A stretch of DNA of 64,000 bases from Sphingomonas kyeonggiensis (GTDB taxonomy: Bacteria; Pseudomonadota; Alphaproteobacteria; Sphingomonadales; Sphingomonadaceae), in assembly GCF_014196745.1 (NCBI RefSeq), contig NZ_JACIEH010000003.1, forward strand, positions 1,240,001-1,304,000, given 5' to 3'. Position numbers and translations under genes: made by a program. A model generated the notes under the pieces. It was not told where the DNA came from. It worked only from the letters and a program-made list of their open reading frames with translations, and did no database searches. Shown one piece after another: positions 61,808 through 64,000 of this stretch. Position 1 is the stretch's first letter; each line of letters starts with the position of its first letter.

Positions 61808-62482
61808 TCAATCCACGCGAGGCAGCGCGTCGAGTTGCGCCCGGTAGTTCGCGATCAGCACAGGGTCGGCATCGTTTTGGTGCCTGGCGATGAAGGCGGT
61901 CAACGTCGCGCGATACTCCGCGATGAAGGCTGCGTTGCCCGGGCTGGCCGCGAATTGCGCGGCCGCCTTGTCGACTGGTCTGCGATCCTGCTCGATCAGA
62001 TATTGTCTCCCATAAGGTGAGAGGTCGCGCATGATGACGAAGTTGCGCGGGAAACCAGGGATGTATCGGACTGCGAACCGCTCGCCCTTAGGGGGGATGA
62101 GAATGGCGTTGGTGATCGGATAGATGGTAGCGGACATGGTGTCGAACTGTGTTACCACGTCGCGGCCGTCCGCGGTCCGCATCACCGCGTCATACGCCCA
62201 GATGGGGGAGTCGTTCAGCGTCGAATTGGTTTCCTCGGCCTGGGTGATGACGGCCGTCCCGTCGACTCCGAACGCCTGGAGGAACAGCGCGTTGAAGAGG
62301 TGTGCGGTGAAGATGTTCACCATGCCTAGAACGAAGAACACGATTATCAGCGCCTGCCAGCCCTGATTGCGCCGCCACCTCGCCAGCAACTGGGCCAGTA
62401 CCACGCCCAGGATGATGAGCAGGGGCAGGGACCAGATGGGATGCTGGGTAAGGAAGTAGAGGATCGCGGACAGTATGACCAT
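61808..62482 (-). CDS. membrane protein of unknown function
   Basis: A 224-residue protein with two N-terminal transmembrane segments (about 5-32, ILYFLTQHPIWSLPLLIILG, and 42-66, ALIIVFFVLGMVNIFTAHLF), then a soluble domain with AYDAVMRTADGRDVVTQFDT and FAVRYIPGFPRNFVIM. The latter resembles the DUF3592-type beta domain. The rest is a helical tail. No family is firmly recognised. The upstream neighbour gene ends 46 bases before its start; the two and a third may form an operon for an envelope function. Confidence 0.75.
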   Translation of the reverse strand: MVILSAILYFLTQHPIWSLPLLIILGVVLAQLLARWRRNQGWQALIIVFFVLGMVNIFTAHLFNALFLQAFGVDGTAVITQAEETNSTLNDSPIWAYDAVMRTADGRDVVTQFDTMSATIYPITNAILIPPKGERFAVRYIPGFPRNFVIMRDLSPYGRQYLIEQDRRPVDKAAAQFAASPGNAAFIAEYRATLTAFIARHQNDADPVLIANYRAQLDALPRVD

Positions 62483-62528
62483 GGGGTGCCTGATCTAGAG
62501 TAGCGACAGTGCGTGCGGCATGTCGCGG

Positions 62529-63053
62529 CTATGGTGTGCGGGATTCCTCGTAGCGGTCGAGCGCTTCTTGATCGGCTTTGAGGACGAACTCGCAGGCGAG
62601 CAGCGTCTTGCCGGGCAGCGAAGGGCTCTCCCGCGCGATGATCGACACCGTCCCCAGCTCGGGTTGCGGCTGCTGATCCCGCGGTAATGCCCGGGAATAG
62701 TCCTTGGTGGCGGTGCCGAGCAGCGTGGAGCCCTTCTTGGCCAGCTGGTAGCGATTGGCGAGCGCATCGGCCTGCAGCCCCTCGATCAGGACGCCGACCG
62801 ATGTGCCGGCGAAGATGACTTCGCGCGTCTTGAAGCCATCCTGCCCAAACTCCTGCGGCAGTTTGTAGACATCGGCACCCAGCATCGATGTGTCGGGCTT
62901 GGCGAGCTTCTCGGCGGCTTCGTAGAGCGCAGTGGCCGAGTCCGATGAATAGGCCGGCTTGCAGAGCGCTGCGTTGTAGAACGGGTCTGCGGATGCCGGC
63001 GTGGCGAACATTGCGCCCCACAGGATCGGGAGGACGAGGGGGCTGCGAAGCAT
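62529..63053 (-). CDS. exported hypothetical protein
   Basis: A 174-residue protein with a signal peptide (MLRSPLVLPILWGAMFATPA, cleavage near SADPF). Mature residues carry two cysteines (ALCKPAYSS near residue 31 and LACEFVLKADQEAL near 152), possibly a disulfide. The rest shows a mixed alpha-beta pattern with REVIFAGTSVGVLIEGLQAD. I do not recognise the family. It lies between two other unrecognised genes of the same strand. The ATG at 63051-63053 starts the signal peptide; the frame runs 17 codons further without a leader. Confidence 0.75.
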   Translation of the reverse strand: MLRSPLVLPILWGAMFATPASADPFYNAALCKPAYSSDSATALYEAAEKLAKPDTSMLGADVYKLPQEFGQDGFKTREVIFAGTSVGVLIEGLQADALANRYQLAKKGSTLLGTATKDYSRALPRDQQPQPELGTVSIIARESPSLPGKTLLACEFVLKADQEALDRYEESRTP

Positions 63054-63091
63054 CGATGATCCTGTGCTAGATCGAGGGTGGATAGGGTAGG

Positions 63092-63628
63092 TCACTTTGG
63101 CCAAAGGTCCGGTGCCATGGGGCAGGCGTGTTGCTTCACCTCGAGCCGGACGATGTCGTTATGACCGCGTACTTCGTCGCGAATATAGCCGACCCGGACC
63201 CGGGAATCAGCGTGGACGAATCCGCCTCCAGGCTCGACCCGGTGATAGCCAAGCCGGATCTCGTTCGCGGCGTAATAGAATTCCCGGCCAGCGACGTTCC
63301 ATCGTTCCAAGCCGGAATCCGCCTCGTTAGGATTGGCCAGTCCGGGGTGGAACTGATCGAGGCACCCTTCGACGCTGGCGAACCGGCCACTCTGGACCAG
63401 GGCCCGTACTTCCCGGCTCTGACGAATGTCGTGCCAGGTCATCCACCCCGCCGCGGCGGTCCAACCCAAAGCCGGAAGCAGGTAGAAAAGGGCGGGCCAT
63501 CCTCTGTGGCGCCACGCGTACAGCACTGCGCCGGTCAGGCACAGGCCGACCGCCAGGAAGAACAGGTCGAAGGCATAGGCCGGGCGGATCAGGTCGGGAT
63601 CGCGGGTGAGATCGAAAACGACGTCCAA
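63092..63628 (-). CDS. membrane protein of unknown function
   Basis: A 178-residue protein with two transmembrane segments near the N-terminus (about 19-37 and 43-62: AYAFDLFFLAVGLCLTGAVL, then RGWPALFYLLPALGWTAAAG) and a polar C-terminal domain with YHRVEPGGGFVHADSRVRVG. It may belong with the DUF3592-type membrane proteins, as does the first gene of this trio, but this is uncertain. The start codon is TTG at 63626-63628, with AAGG seven to eight bases upstream. It is first in the row of three unknown envelope genes. Confidence 0.7.
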   Translation of the reverse strand: MDVVFDLTRDPDLIRPAYAFDLFFLAVGLCLTGAVLYAWRHRGWPALFYLLPALGWTAAAGWMTWHDIRQSREVRALVQSGRFASVEGCLDQFHPGLANPNEADSGLERWNVAGREFYYAANEIRLGYHRVEPGGGFVHADSRVRVGYIRDEVRGHNDIVRLEVKQHACPMAPDLWPK

Positions 63629-63728
63629 GCACGCACCTTGTCTGCCCCGCCCATCCTACTATCCACGGGCGAGCGCGCTGCGTCAAACCCGTTTGGAGAT
63701 CACGTCAGCGTTAGATCGGTTGCCTGGA

Positions 63729-64000
63729 TCAGCTCTCGCCCCGGAGGTGAAGCCCGGGCGTTCCGCAAGGGCCCTTTATGAGGGACGCAACCACTGCGGA
63801 GCGAGTGCGCGTTAGTCCGGTGAGGTCTTGGTAGAATTCCACGTCCTCCGTGAAATAGTCCGCCATCGCAGCTGCATCGCATGCGTTGAAGGCGCGCCAG
63901 AACGCATCATCGGCGCATCGGACGCCCTGTTCGTCCGATGCGGGTACCGGGGCCACGGTCTGCGCCAGGGCTTCATCCGCCCCCAGGACGCCACCGGCAA
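63729..64000 (-). pseudogene. NTF2-like (DUF4440) protein, frameshifted, start outside window
   Basis: The minus-strand frame reads ADDAFWRAFNACDAAAMADYF and TEDVEFYQDLTGLTRTRSAV, then KGPCGTPGLHLRGES and a stop. The start is off the right edge; a signal-peptide-like ADEALAQTVAP is visible. Family members continue past this point, and another frame (GRELIQATDLTLT) continues the sense just after LHLR, so a single-base frameshift is likely, followed by truncation at 63702. It may be a pseudogene, or a sequencing error may explain the shift. Confidence 0.55.

Overview
The window is a high-GC stretch (roughly two-thirds G+C, with G or C at most third codon positions) of an alphaproteobacterial chromosome, most likely a sphingomonad such as Sphingomonas. 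This rests on the gene content and on dispersed CGTCATCCCGGCGAAAGCC palindromes; no rRNA or other marker gene is present to fix the species.

Left part (1-31.3 kb), mostly core. A histidine biosynthesis end (hisG-hisD plus a truncated downstream gene) runs leftward. Then come DUF2332 and DUF6157 genes, an alpha/beta hydrolase, a small exported protein, pirin, BolA and a J-domain protein. From 7.6 to 12.2 kb lies a tight eight-gene leftward cluster of small detoxification-type proteins (two GSTs, three VOC proteins, DUF1428, DoxX, DUF899), divergent from an HxlR-type regulator. An iron-uptake operon follows (TonB siderophore receptor, Sel1 protein, PiuC-type hydroxylase). Next are cobS-X-cobT-RHH, a lipoprotein, and a second iron-type operon (PepSY, DUF2271, DUF4198, ApbE) in which the DUF2271 protein carries a textbook ApbE flavinylation motif. 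Matching palindromes lie upstream of both iron operons. A large NAD-dependent glutamate dehydrogenase and a PAS-domain protein close this part.

Middle (31.5-46.7 kb). tRNA-Thr(CGT) is followed by a 2236-residue autotransporter with internally duplicated passenger repeats, an AraC regulator, a MaoC-type dehydratase, and a czcICBA-like heavy-metal efflux operon. Its adaptor gene contains an in-frame hexanucleotide microsatellite. tRNA-Leu(CAG) marks the start of the accessory region.

Right part (46.7-64 kb), accessory. A P4-type tyrosine integrase sits next to tRNA-Leu, followed by a hipB-hipA toxin-antitoxin pair with an elaborate repeat-rich promoter, an S41 peptidase, an AraC regulator and an RTX-type calcium-binding protein. 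Then comes a four-gene operon (TonB receptor, NTF2-like protein, membrane dipeptidase, Tat-type FAD oxidoreductase), which I infer takes up and oxidises dipeptides or D-amino acids in the envelope. Beyond it is decayed DNA with a TonB-receptor C-terminal remnant still next to its terminator and a broken LytTR-type regulator, then three unrecognised envelope proteins and a frameshifted NTF2-like gene at the edge.
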